A stretch of DNA of 50,189 nt from a virus, in the IMG/VR virus record IMGVR_UViG_3300032265_003847, positions 1-50,189 of that record, one strand, 5' to 3'. A program made the position numbers and the translations under genes. This document shows positions 42,340-50,189 of the stretch, in pieces. The stretch's first letter is position 1. Every line of letters begins with the position of its first letter. Below the pieces are notes generated by a model. It worked only from the letters and a program-made list of their open reading frames with translations, made no database searches and was not told the origin of the DNA.

Positions 42340-42865
42340 ACTCTGAGATTATCTCAATATTTCCAGAAGGATTTTCTATTAGGAGTTTTTCTTCTTGATT
42401 TTCAATGTTTTCTTCTTTTTGACTTTCCTGATTGTCCAGATTTTGCTCCACTTTACCAGCTTGGGTAACAACATCAGGTTGATCTAATACTAGTTTTTCT
42501 TTCATTTTTTTAACCTTTTTATTTCTTTTGCTTTTTTTAGATTTTTTACTTCTTTTACTATTTATTAATTTGACTTCTTTTTTTTCTTCTTTTTTTTCTT
42601 CTTCTACTGCTACTGTATTGTTTTCTGTTTCAATTTCTTCTATTAATCTTAGTAAACAAAGAGGAGTTTTTACTAGAGACATGAAATAACTGTCTCCTTT
42701 AAATCTTTTTCTGGGTCCTATTGACTTAAAGCCTTCTAAACTTGGTTTAGGAAGAGAAAGATCGGCGTCGGTGTTGTTTTCATATAAATACAAACCGGTT
42801 CCACTCATCAAATTTTCTAATCTTTCTCTCTTTTTTTCTTTTGATTGCTTTTTTAAATATCTCAT
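42338..42865 (-). CDS. Hypothetical protein with charged low-complexity C-terminus
   Basis: In the 175-residue product, residues 20-85 look folded (LMSGTGLYLYENNTDADLSLPKPSLEGFKSIG, then KGDSYFMSLVKTPLCLLRLI). The rest is a Lys/Glu-rich disordered tail (EEKKEEKKEVKLINSKRSKK). Its middle part appears conserved enough to be functional, but I cannot name it. It ends in the hairpin at 42308-42339. The upstream gene 42879-43310 is 13 bases away on the same strand. Confidence 0.6.
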   Translation of the reverse strand: MRYLKKQSKEKKRERLENLMSGTGLYLYENNTDADLSLPKPSLEGFKSIGPRKRFKGDSYFMSLVKTPLCLLRLIEEIETENNTVAVEEEKKEEKKEVKLINSKRSKKSKKSKRNKKVKKMKEKLVLDQPDVVTQAGKVEQNLDNQESQKEENIENQEEKLLIENPSGNIEIISE

Positions 42866-42878
42866 ATAATCATAAGAG

Positions 42879-43310
42879 TTACTCTATCGGAATTATTTTA
42901 AATATTCCCGATTTTATTCTTTTTATTTCTTTTCCATCTTTTTTATAAACTTTTTTAATATTATTTAGATAATTGTATAAATTAGCAGTGGTTACATCAC
43001 AATCTTTAAACTTATCTTTAAGATTTTTAAAATTCAAAAAACTGTTTTTTTCAAACGAGTCTGTTATGTATTTTTTAATTTCGTTTGATAAATTAATATT
43101 CTTTTTAATTATTTTTTTATCATTAAAAGAATTATCTGCTATAGCTGTTGCCAAATTTTTCAAAGAAAGAAGAATTTGTTCATTATACTTTACTCTTGAT
43201 AATTGTTTGTATAAAAAGTTTTTATACGATTTTATCTTTTTATAATTTTTATAATCAGTATAAAAACTTCTATTGTCAAATGTTTTTATTTTTAAACAGT
43301 AGTTGATCAT
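42879..43310 (-). CDS. Hypothetical basic protein (143 aa)
   Basis: The product is rich in Lys and Asn with helical segments (SYKNFLYKQLSRVKYNEQILLSLKNLATAIAD) and a C-terminal part that could be a winged-helix (CDVTTANLYNYLNNIKKVYKKDGKEIKRIKSGIFKI). AAAGGAATATT precedes the ATG. No known homologue is recognised; a DNA-binding role is possible. Confidence 0.6.
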   Translation of the reverse strand: MINYCLKIKTFDNRSFYTDYKNYKKIKSYKNFLYKQLSRVKYNEQILLSLKNLATAIADNSFNDKKIIKKNINLSNEIKKYITDSFEKNSFLNFKNLKDKFKDCDVTTANLYNYLNNIKKVYKKDGKEIKRIKSGIFKIIPIE

Positions 43311-43370
43311 AATATTCCTTTAAGTTTAATAATATATCAAAAATCATTTGCATAATCAATAAATATAATT

Positions 43371-43823
43371 ATGAATAAACATATTCAAGAAACAATTGAC
43401 AGAATGAAAAGGCTTGGAGAAATGATGGCTTCAAAAACTTTTCCAAATTGCGATATTGGAGAAGATGAAGACTTAATTATTTTGAAATCAACAGAAATTC
43501 TAATAGACGGATATACGGTGATTCTTTTTTATTCGGTTTCTGACTACCCTGATCAGAAGATGAAAACTTTACAAATACACTCAAAGAATCATAATTTTTT
43601 ACCATTTAATATTGTTTGCAAAGTGGCAAAAAAATTTCTTGGAGAAAAGTACATATCATTGTTGGAAATTTTATCTGGGAATAAGAAAATATATTGTTGG
43701 ACAATAGTCTGTGACAAAAAGGATGCTCCAATAATGAATCCTTATAATGAAAATTATATAAAAAAAGAATTTGGAGACTTTAATTATTATTTAATGGAGC
43801 CCGACAAAATAAATTTTTATTGA
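43371..43823 (+). CDS. Hypothetical protein (150 aa)
   Basis: The product starts MNKHIQETIDRMKRLGEMMA and has alternating beta strands (ILIDGYTVILFYSVSDY, KIYCWTIVCDKKD) suggesting a compact alpha/beta domain. No catalytic motif is seen. Start context is aataaatataatt, no ribosome site. A promoter-like element follows its stop, so the next genes are separate. Confidence 0.6.
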   Translation: MNKHIQETIDRMKRLGEMMASKTFPNCDIGEDEDLIILKSTEILIDGYTVILFYSVSDYPDQKMKTLQIHSKNHNFLPFNIVCKVAKKFLGEKYISLLEILSGNKKIYCWTIVCDKKDAPIMNPYNENYIKKEFGDFNYYLMEPDKINFY

Positions 43824-43827
43824 GTAT

Positions 43828-43855
43828 TTGAATCAAAAAAATCTTTTGATAGAAT
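43828..43855 (+). promoter_or_regulatory. Predicted promoter of the helicase operon
   Basis: TTGAAT (43828-43833) and TAGAAT (43850-43855) with a 16-base spacer lie 45 bases before the ATG of the small gene at 43901 and upstream of the helicase gene. Confidence 0.45.
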
Positions 43856-43900
43856 GTTTTAATGGTTTTAGGAAATTTTTACTTTCTTGAGGAGAAAAAA

Positions 43901-44152
43901 ATGAAGAATCCAGAAGTTTTTATAAGAGAATACACAAACAATCTTGTTGAAGATGATCTAAAATTTCTTTTTACAAGATTATCTGATAAGTTACCTGGAG
44001 ATACTGCCGAGGCTATAGACTTCTTAGATAAGACCAGCGAATTCTCAAAATGGTTTTATTCTGCCAAGAGTTCAGATGATTTATATAATATGTTGGACAA
44101 GATAACCAAGTGTATTGAAAAAGAACACAACAAAAGATTCCAATTAATCTGA
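43901..44152 (+). CDS. Small hypothetical protein, coupled with the helicase gene
   Basis: The start is taken at 43901, 6 bases after GAGGAG; an in-frame ATG 39 bases upstream has no ribosome site. The 83-residue product reads MKNPEVFIREYTNNLVEDDL, with mostly helical, acidic sequence and no known motif. It lies 11 bases before the helicase, probably in one transcript. Confidence 0.7.
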   Translation: MKNPEVFIREYTNNLVEDDLKFLFTRLSDKLPGDTAEAIDFLDKTSEFSKWFYSAKSSDDLYNMLDKITKCIEKEHNKRFQLI

Positions 44153-44163
44153 GGAGTCTTTTA

Positions 44164-46203
44164 ATGAGCGAATTAATACAGATATCGGACAGCGAAAAAA
44201 CCGTTTCTACAAAAAAATACCCACATGCAAAATGGGATTTTGATAGTTTCAATATAGTTCAATCAACGCTTTTGGACTATTATGAAAAAGATATTAACGG
44301 AATTGTTGCTGCAAACACAAGTGCTGGTAAAACAGTATGTTCTGAACTTTTCTTAGCACACGAAATTAGGAAACGTGGAGGAAAAGGAATGATGCTCGTG
44401 CCTATTAAGGCACTGGCACAGGAAAGATATGATGATTGGACAAATAAAGATCATCATTTTAGTGATTTAAAAACCGTTATCTGTACTGGTGATTATAAAT
44501 CTTCTAAGGATGAAGATTTGAATGATGCAGATTTAATAATAATGACTTCCGAAATGCTTAACAGCAAAAGTAGGAATAAAAAAAATGAATTTATTAAATC
44601 TGTAAAAACTCTTGTTATTGATGAAAGTCATCTAATAACAACCCCCGGCAGGGGTGATCATCTTGAAGTTGGGTTAATTAATTTTTGTGAATTAAATCCA
44701 GATGCAAGAATTATTTTGCTTTCAGCAACAATGCCGAATGTAGATGAAATTGCAAATTGGATTCGTCAGTTAATGCCAAACAAAGACTGTTTTATATTAA
44801 ACAGTAAGCATCGACCTTGTCCATTAAATGTTCATTATGAAATATATGATGATGGAGCAAAAAACTATGATAAAAATGAAATGGAAAAAGTTAATAAATC
44901 TATCGATATTGTGAACTACTATCCAGACGATAAATTTATTATTTTTGTTCATACTAAAAAAACAGGAGAAAACATAAAGAACTATCTTTTAAAAGAAGGT
45001 ATAGAAACAGAGTTTCACAATGCTAATCTTGAAAAAGATAAAAGAGTGAAACTAGAAGATCGTTTTAAGAATGATCCAAAATTCAGAGTAATAGTAGCAA
45101 CTTCAACTCTTGCTTGCGGGTTAAATCTTCCTGCTCGTAGGGTAGTTGTTGCTGGCATACATCGTGGTCTGCAAGAAGTTGAAACATACAATATTATACA
45201 AATGTGTGGCAGAGCTGGGCGTCCAAGATTTGATAAAATGGGCGATGCATATATTCTATTACCAGAGTCTACCTTTGAACAACATAAAGATAGACTAAGA
45301 AAAAAAGAAAAAATAGAATCTCAATTATTAAAAAATGATTATGGTCATTATAAAGTTCTTGCTTTTCATTTAGTAAATGAAATCAATAACAAATCTATAA
45401 AGACCACAGAAGATATACATAGTTGGTATAAAAAGACTCTTTGTAGTTTTCAATCTAAAAATTTAAACACAAGTATTCTTGAAAAAACAATAGATTCTCT
45501 TGTGAAAAGAGGAATAATTTATAATTTTGAAGATCAATGGAAAACAACAATTGTTGGCAAAATATCTAGCATGTATTATTATGCTCCTTTTGATGTTGCT
45601 GATCTGAAAAATAATCTAAAAATAGTTGCTCAGAATAATCTTTTTGATAATGATTATGTTTTATCATTTTTATTGGGAAATGTAGATTCCTATAGAAGTG
45701 GAATAGTATCTAAGGCTGAAAAAGAGGAAATATCTCTGTATACCTCAAGGGTAGAGGGTCACTTAAAAGATTCTAATTTAAAAATATTTAAGACAGATCC
45801 TGTTTTTAAATATGGAAGTTGTTACTACAATCTTCTAAATGGACTAAATAGCCAAAATATGGGATCTATGCTAAGAAGTATGCAGATGGATTTTCCTAGA
45901 ACCTTGGAAGTATTGAAACAAATAAACATAATGGATCTAAAAGAAAATATAAAACAGGATCTCGACGTTTTGGGTTTAAGAATTCAAAATGGAGTTCCAA
46001 AACATCTTGTTGGACTGTGTAAGATTAAAAATATTGGTAAACAAAGAGCTAAAAAGTTATATGAATCTAATATTCGAGATGTAAACGCCATTATAAGCAC
46101 ACCATTACAAAAATTAAAAACTTTACTTAATCTAAAAGAAGATTTAGTTAAAAGTATGGTAGAAGATGCAAAAAAACTATCTGCGGAAGAAATTCTTATT
46201 TAA
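44164..46203 (+). CDS. Superfamily 2 DNA helicase, Hel308/Ski2-like
   Basis: The 679-residue product has motif I AANTSAGKTVCSE (49-61), motif Ia MLVPIKALAQERYDDW, motif II VIDESH (DESH 153-156), motif III LLSATMPN (186-192), motif IV IIFVHTKKTGEN, motif V VATSTLACGLNLPARRVV, and motif VI IIQMCGRAGRPR (345-355). The C-terminal part has the winged-helix and a helix-hairpin-helix-like stretch (LVGLCKIKNIGKQRAKKLYES). This is the layout of archaeal/eukaryotic Hel308, used on stalled forks, and rare in phages. GAGGAGTC precedes the ATG. Its stop overlaps the convergent structural gene by 27 bases. Confidence 0.9.
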   Translation: MSELIQISDSEKTVSTKKYPHAKWDFDSFNIVQSTLLDYYEKDINGIVAANTSAGKTVCSELFLAHEIRKRGGKGMMLVPIKALAQERYDDWTNKDHHFSDLKTVICTGDYKSSKDEDLNDADLIIMTSEMLNSKSRNKKNEFIKSVKTLVIDESHLITTPGRGDHLEVGLINFCELNPDARIILLSATMPNVDEIANWIRQLMPNKDCFILNSKHRPCPLNVHYEIYDDGAKNYDKNEMEKVNKSIDIVNYYPDDKFIIFVHTKKTGENIKNYLLKEGIETEFHNANLEKDKRVKLEDRFKNDPKFRVIVATSTLACGLNLPARRVVVAGIHRGLQEVETYNIIQMCGRAGRPRFDKMGDAYILLPESTFEQHKDRLRKKEKIESQLLKNDYGHYKVLAFHLVNEINNKSIKTTEDIHSWYKKTLCSFQSKNLNTSILEKTIDSLVKRGIIYNFEDQWKTTIVGKISSMYYYAPFDVADLKNNLKIVAQNNLFDNDYVLSFLLGNVDSYRSGIVSKAEKEEISLYTSRVEGHLKDSNLKIFKTDPVFKYGSCYYNLLNGLNSQNMGSMLRSMQMDFPRTLEVLKQINIMDLKENIKQDLDVLGLRIQNGVPKHLVGLCKIKNIGKQRAKKLYESNIRDVNAIISTPLQKLKTLLNLKEDLVKSMVEDAKKLSAEEILI

Positions 46204-48333
46204 AATAATTTTTAATTTATCAGTAATAGAATCTTTAACTGCTCTAACTGCGGGATGGCTCGGGCATTCGGCAGCATTATATCCAATAGGTTTCTTATAA
46301 GCAGGAGCTATTGCATTTGCAGGGACCGGGACAGGCTTACATTTGCACTCATTATAGGCTTGAACCAATAATATATCGCCATCTTTTACATTTTTATAAA
46401 AATACTCACCATATTTGTATATTAGTCCACCATTAACTCTGACTGTAAACTTTTTACAACACTTAGATGGATTTTGATTTATATTATACAAATAAATTTC
46501 CCCATCACCAACAGCTCTTAATATTTCGTTTGATAAGTATTCAATACAACACCCCCTAGTGGCTATTTGAAAGTCTATATGACATCCAGGAGCGTATGTG
46601 GGGGTAGGAGTAGGAGTTATACAAGACTCTGTTGTTATCTCCCAATTAAAAGTGCTTCCATCAGCAACATCGTTTATTTTTGCAACACCGCTGCCGGAGC
46701 TAAGTGTTCCAGATCCACATAAACTACCTACGCTGCCGGCAGATGATGTTAAGGTTAAATCAACGCAAACTCCATTAATTTTTGTTTTATGAGACATATA
46801 AATAGCCCCACCATTACCAGTGACATCTATTGTCTCTATATTGATAGTGCTCGGCTTTAAGCAATCATTTGCCCAATTTCCAGTATAATTATAACATATG
46901 GATGGATTTATTGTTATTGGATAAACACCTTCTACTTTATATGGAGAATCTGGTTTTGATCCTACGTAATTAGATATTTTTAAACATAGGTTTTCATTAG
47001 CAGGTCCTCCACCACAATATGTAGAGCAAGTTGGAGATAAACCTAAACTGGATATTTTCTGGTTATTTTGATTGATATTTTGATCAAAATCAAAATTATT
47101 GAAACTTAAAAAATTACTTGTTTTAAAAAGTGGTATTGCACATAAATCTCCATTACAATAGACATTAATGGACCAGACACAATCTTGAATAATGGAATCA
47201 AAACCTCCTGCAGGAGGAACCCCTGCAGAATATATCAGTTTAATTTGTACTTTAGTTACGCCTGCAGGTTTGCAAAAAGTTCCATAACCATAGGAGTATG
47301 GCTGGTTAGGAGGCTCCACGCCATCATTTTGTGTAAAAATAGCATTAGGATCAAAAGTTGGATTTTTTGGCTGGGTTATAGGGTATGGGGACCCTCCACC
47401 TTCAGGTAAAATCAACAATTTCCAGTTACTACAACTTCCTGTTCCACTTCCCACTGGGATGTCAACATCCCACCCAGTTCTATAATCAACTCTGATTGTT
47501 TGCTCAGCGGGATCAATTCCAGAAATAATAAGAGATTCTATATCACAAAGAGAGCTGCCTCCCACTAAACAACTTTTGTTATAAATAAAAGTTTTTATAT
47601 TACAAAGATGTTCGGTCATATCTAAGGTTGGAGTAACATTTGGAGTTGGAACAGTAGAGGTTGGAGGTAGATGTGTTATAGTTGGGGTTGGCGTTGGTGT
47701 TGGGGTGTGAGTAGGAGTAGGACATGGCGGACAAGTTCCTCCTGGGCAGTTTCCACAACAACTATCATATGTAAAGGTAAAATCACCCTCTGAACCGTAA
47801 CTAATAATTGCTATGTCACATCCATTAATCAATTTTCCATTATTGTTGCAGTAAGTTCTTATTATAAAACTTCCAGCATTACCATTATAATTTTGTTTAA
47901 CGATCTTAACATTTAGAGTATTAACTCCACCTACAATTGCATTAGGATCAAATCTTATAACGCTTATAGGATCATTAGGAGTGGACCCATGACACAAAGG
48001 AATAGAAGATTCAGAAGCTTCTAAGGTTGCTGATGGGTCTGCTATTAGAAAATAGCCGTTTTTTTCATCTTTACTAAAATCTAATTCGCTTGCTATGACC
48101 ACTCCGTTTAGGGTTACTTTTATATTATCATCCCTAGACGCATTTGTGTCACAAATTTCAATGACTATAACTCTATCTGGACAATCTGGTCTAGTATTGC
48201 AGTCATAATAAAACTTAATTCTATCCCAACACTCAGGTCTAAAGCATCCTGGGGCATTTGGGATGTCTTTAAAACTACAATCGCACCATCCACCTTTATC
48301 GCCATATTTATAAGGAGGTTTACAATATTCCAT
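46177..48333 (-). CDS. Large Cys-rich Thr-Pro-linker structural protein
   Basis: The 718-residue product begins MEYCKPPYKYGDKGGWCDCS, with several Cys clusters. The linker [20 protein letters not shown] lies near residue 210, and a second CITPTPTPTYAPGC near 570. Between them are beta modules with paired Cys (CNIKTFIYNKSCLVGGSSLC, CYNYTGNWANDC). The last 140 residues contain CCIEYLSNEILRAVGDGEIYLYNI. There is no enzyme motif or signal peptide. Probably a virion surface protein. Its start overlaps the small gene at 48320 by 14 bases. Confidence 0.6.
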   Translation of the reverse strand: MEYCKPPYKYGDKGGWCDCSFKDIPNAPGCFRPECWDRIKFYYDCNTRPDCPDRVIVIEICDTNASRDDNIKVTLNGVVIASELDFSKDEKNGYFLIADPSATLEASESSIPLCHGSTPNDPISVIRFDPNAIVGGVNTLNVKIVKQNYNGNAGSFIIRTYCNNNGKLINGCDIAIISYGSEGDFTFTYDSCCGNCPGGTCPPCPTPTHTPTPTPTPTITHLPPTSTVPTPNVTPTLDMTEHLCNIKTFIYNKSCLVGGSSLCDIESLIISGIDPAEQTIRVDYRTGWDVDIPVGSGTGSCSNWKLLILPEGGGSPYPITQPKNPTFDPNAIFTQNDGVEPPNQPYSYGYGTFCKPAGVTKVQIKLIYSAGVPPAGGFDSIIQDCVWSINVYCNGDLCAIPLFKTSNFLSFNNFDFDQNINQNNQKISSLGLSPTCSTYCGGGPANENLCLKISNYVGSKPDSPYKVEGVYPITINPSICYNYTGNWANDCLKPSTINIETIDVTGNGGAIYMSHKTKINGVCVDLTLTSSAGSVGSLCGSGTLSSGSGVAKINDVADGSTFNWEITTESCITPTPTPTYAPGCHIDFQIATRGCCIEYLSNEILRAVGDGEIYLYNINQNPSKCCKKFTVRVNGGLIYKYGEYFYKNVKDGDILLVQAYNECKCKPVPVPANAIAPAYKKPIGYNAAECPSHPAVRAVKDSITDKLKIILNKNFFRR

Positions 48334-48562
48334 TAGGGTCCTTGAAAAAATCTTCTGGATATTCCATCTTTACTACATTTTTTCCATTTTGCTGATCTTC
48401 AAACCATCTAACTTGCTCTACTGGGATATTAAGCTCTTCTAAATGACAAAAATCCTCCGGAGATACAGGCATATTTCTGTGCTCTCCTTCTATTAATATA
48501 GCGACCTTACATTCCATTTTTTTTCTATTAAATAGAAAGCAATTTTTACATTTGTGTTGCAT
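48320..48562 (-). CDS. Small protein with zinc-binding-type cysteines (80 aa)
   Basis: The product starts MQHKCKNCFLFNRKKMECKVAI and has FCHLEELNIPVEQVRWFEDQ further on. Cys5, Cys8, Cys18 and Cys39 could bind a metal. It is translationally coupled to the large Cys-rich structural gene. The function is unknown; a chaperone or assembly role for its partner is possible. Confidence 0.7.
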   Translation of the reverse strand: MQHKCKNCFLFNRKKMECKVAILIEGEHRNMPVSPEDFCHLEELNIPVEQVRWFEDQQNGKNVVKMEYPEDFFKDPNGIL

Positions 48563-48570
48563 AGTATTTT

Positions 48571-48599
48571 TTGCTAAAATTATTTTTACAACTTATAAG
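48571..48599 (+). promoter_or_regulatory. Predicted promoter of the dNMP-kinase gene
   Basis: TTGCTA (48571-48576), 17 bases, TATAAG (48594-48599) lie immediately before the ATG at 48609. This supports the downstream start choice over the longer reading from 48552. Confidence 0.4.
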
Positions 48600-48608
48600 A
48601 GTATAAAA

Positions 48609-49565
48609 ATGATAATATCAATATCTGGGCGAAAAAGTAGTGGAAAAACTATCCTTGCTAACGAAGTTGTTAAAAGAGGATTTAAAAAAATAAGCTTTGC
48701 AGACAAACTTAAAAAAGTGACCGCTGAGGTTTTGGGTTGTAGTGTTGAGGATCTTTGTCATCCTACACTAAAAGAAGAAAGACTTAGTAAGCCCATAAAT
48801 TGGCTTGAAATTAAAATAAAACTTGAATCAATATTAAATACAAAAATAAATAAAGATATAGAAAATAAAACTCTTTACAACAGAAGAGATGCCCTTCAGT
48901 TTATAGGAACGGAAGTTCTGCGAGAAGTGGACCCAGAATTTCATATAAACTCTTTAAAAGAACAAATAGAGCCAGATAAAAACTACGTTTTAGATGATAC
49001 AAGATTTTTAAATGAATTAAAAATACTTGATAGTTTAAATGCAATATGTGTTTTTGTTATAAGACCATATTATTTAAAGTATAGTAATCATAAAAGTGAA
49101 ACAGAATTAAATAGAAAAAATTTTACAAACGTAATTATAAACAATAAATCTCAAGAAAGTATTCTTAAACATTTTAATTTTTTTCTAGATAATAAAATAG
49201 ATCTAAAAAATAATATAACAAGTAGAATGGGTGGCAAATTATCAGAATTTTTTCTTACTGAAACGCCTATGTCATGTTATGTTGCAGGAATGATCTATGC
49301 TTCCTCTAAAATGGTTTTTGAAAATAATATGATGCTTTTAGCTTTAGAGAAAAATCTAGATATAGGTCAACCAGAAGATTTGGTCTCTATATACAATGAA
49401 ATTAAAACTATTGACCATCAAATATATCTAGATGATTTAAAAAGATGGAATATCATACAAGATGACAAATGTATGCACTCCTATCCGGAAATACTGAGAG
49501 ATAAAAAAGACTTGCAGGATCACTGGTTTAGTGGAATTAAACAAGGTTTAATCTCCAAAAAATGA
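48609..49565 (+). CDS. Deoxynucleoside monophosphate kinase (T4 gp1-like)
   Basis: The 318-residue reading from ATG 48609 is chosen, since the upstream 19 residues overlap the divergent gene start. The P-loop ISISGRKSSGKTIL (Gly7-Thr14) opens the chain. FADKLKKV follows, then RRDALQFIGTEVLREVDPEFH (the RRxxQxxGT segment of phage dNMP kinases), YVLDDTRFLNELKIL and VFVIRP...NHKSETEL. T4 gp1 is 241 residues; the extra C-terminal 100 (MGGKLSEFFLTETPMSCYVA) form an unrecognised domain. It would phosphorylate dNMPs for DNA synthesis. Confidence 0.8.
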   Translation: MIISISGRKSSGKTILANEVVKRGFKKISFADKLKKVTAEVLGCSVEDLCHPTLKEERLSKPINWLEIKIKLESILNTKINKDIENKTLYNRRDALQFIGTEVLREVDPEFHINSLKEQIEPDKNYVLDDTRFLNELKILDSLNAICVFVIRPYYLKYSNHKSETELNRKNFTNVIINNKSQESILKHFNFFLDNKIDLKNNITSRMGGKLSEFFLTETPMSCYVAGMIYASSKMVFENNMMLLALEKNLDIGQPEDLVSIYNEIKTIDHQIYLDDLKRWNIIQDDKCMHSYPEILRDKKDLQDHWFSGIKQGLISKK

Positions 49566-50189
49566 ATTGAAAGTTCCTTTATTTTTAGCAGCAACTTTTA
49601 ATTTTCCTATGCCTCTTTCTGTCATAACAACAAATTTCCAACCTCTATCTTGGCAATAAAGGTCACAGCTTGCCCACTTAGCATGGTTTTTTGGCAGATC
49701 TGTTTGATTGCTAGGTTTTATTTCCCAAACCTCAGTGTGACCATCTATAAAATGTATGATTAAGTCTGGATTATAGTTGTGAGCCTGACCTTCAAATAAG
49801 TACGGAACTTTAAAAGGCTCAACATCATAAGATAAAACTTCATCTATAGATTCAAGTGATTCATACACTTCACATTCATAACCACTTCTATAGTGCATCT
49901 CTCTGCCATTTTTTAAACTAACCATATAACCTTCTCTAAAATTAGGCTTTCTGGTCTTTTTCTCTCCTTTGCCATTAAAGTCTCTCCAAATAGTAGCTTT
50001 TGTTTGAGGAACTTTTGGCAAAACCTCAGTAGGATGATGAACTTTAAAATGAGTTTTTACACACCTTACAGGAAAATTGCATCTTTGTAACGGACAGACC
50101 ACATAATCTCTTCCAAGCTCATGACTATTGACTATGTGTTGCCTGTATTCTTCAGGATTTAAAATAGATATTCCACAAACAAAACAAAC
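49548..50189 (-). CDS. Zinc-finger / TnsA-like nuclease protein, 5' end outside window
   Basis: The frame is open through base 50189, so the start lies outside; an apparent GTG at 50102 is internal. The visible part opens with CFVCG...QHIVNSH (C-x2-C-x12-H-x4-H), then CPLQRC...THFKVH, two C2H2-type zinc fingers. Residues from YRSGYECEVYESLESID onward match a PD-(D/E)xK/TnsA-like nuclease: Glu in YECEVYE, NPDLIIHF and WEIKPSNQ. The T4 gp4 (gp50) head-completion protein has a comparable core (YRSSWE, PDF, EIKP, from memory), so a DNA-end-processing role at packaging is plausible. Confidence 0.75.
   Translation of the reverse strand, partial: VCFVCGISILNPEEYRQHIVNSHELGRDYVVCPLQRCNFPVRCVKTHFKVHHPTEVLPKVPQTKATIWRDFNGKGEKKTRKPNFREGYMVSLKNGREMHYRSGYECEVYESLESIDEVLSYDVEPFKVPYLFEGQAHNYNPDLIIHFIDGHTEVWEIKPSNQTDLPKNHAKWASCDLYCQDRGWKFVVMTERGIGKLKVAAKNKGTFNSFFGD

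Noticed and set aside
48552-48608. Longer start of the dNMP kinase
   Set aside because: It overlaps the divergent gene and a promoter-like element; the P-loop begins 7 residues after the later ATG, as usual in the family.
1-50189. tRNA genes, integrase, attachment sites or insertion sequences
   Set aside because: I saw no cloverleaf with a TTCGA-type arm, no transposase or recombinase motif and no terminal repeats.

Overview
The window is AT-rich (roughly 30% G+C by eye) and almost fully coding, with genes packed tightly on both strands. It looks like part of a large tailed-phage (T4-like myovirus) genome. The main evidence is a gp20-type portal protein interrupted by two inteins (20603-23971). 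Supporting evidence is two short fibre or attachment proteins with a repeated lattice-like N-terminal motif, many Thr-Pro-linker structural proteins, a T4 gp1-like dNMP kinase, phage-style small genes, and no rRNA, tRNA or ribosomal-protein genes. The host cannot be named from the sequence. A csrA gene and sigma-70-like promoter boxes (TTGAAA/TTGAAT-16/17-TAYAAT) point to a bacterial host.

Layout. (1) 1-17426, minus strand: one co-directional series. It reads from a divergent promoter at about 17.45 kb through a beta-propeller protein, glycosyltransferases of several families (GT4, GT17, GT8, a WKP-type, GT2, GT25, GT9-like), SAM methyltransferases (several fused to glycosyltransferases), an FkbM-methyltransferase/2OG-dioxygenase fusion, a radical SAM enzyme and a sulfotransferase. 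It ends in an RCC1-repeat protein that runs off the left edge. Many joints are ATGA or TAATG overlaps. (2) 17.5-20.6 kb: sugar nucleotidyltransferase, macro-domain protein, and a trypsin-like protease with a (TPTA)n linker. (3) 20.6-25.4 kb: twin-intein portal and small genes, including a Dam-like protein with a degenerate catalytic motif. (4) 25.4-35.3 kb: Thr-Pro structural proteins, a subtilisin-like protease, CsrA, a Skp1-type GlcNAc-transferase homologue and a secreted thioredoxin-like protein. (5) 35.3-39.7 kb: GMP reductase, GT8-like protein, patatin lipase, MscL-like channel and DNA methyltransferase. (6) 39.7-43.8 kb: Thr-Pro and fibre-attachment proteins plus unknown small genes. (7) 43.9-50.2 kb: Hel308-like helicase, a Cys-rich Thr-Pro protein, dNMP kinase, and a zinc-finger/nuclease protein that runs off the right edge.

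How the genes may work together. The notable combination is (a) eight proteins with mucin-like Thr-Pro linkers, (b) a 2OG-Fe(II) dioxygenase domain, (c) a GlcNAc-transferase of the family that modifies hydroxyproline on Skp1, and (d) about ten further sugar-transfer or sugar-activation genes with methylation and sulfation enzymes. My inference, not shown by the sequence, is that this is a phage-encoded pathway that decorates virion surface proteins, possibly on their Thr/Pro linkers. The rest of the window covers nucleotide supply (GMP reductase, dNMP kinase), DNA processing (helicase, methyltransferase, nuclease) and host takeover or envelope functions (CsrA, MscL-like, patatin, proteases).
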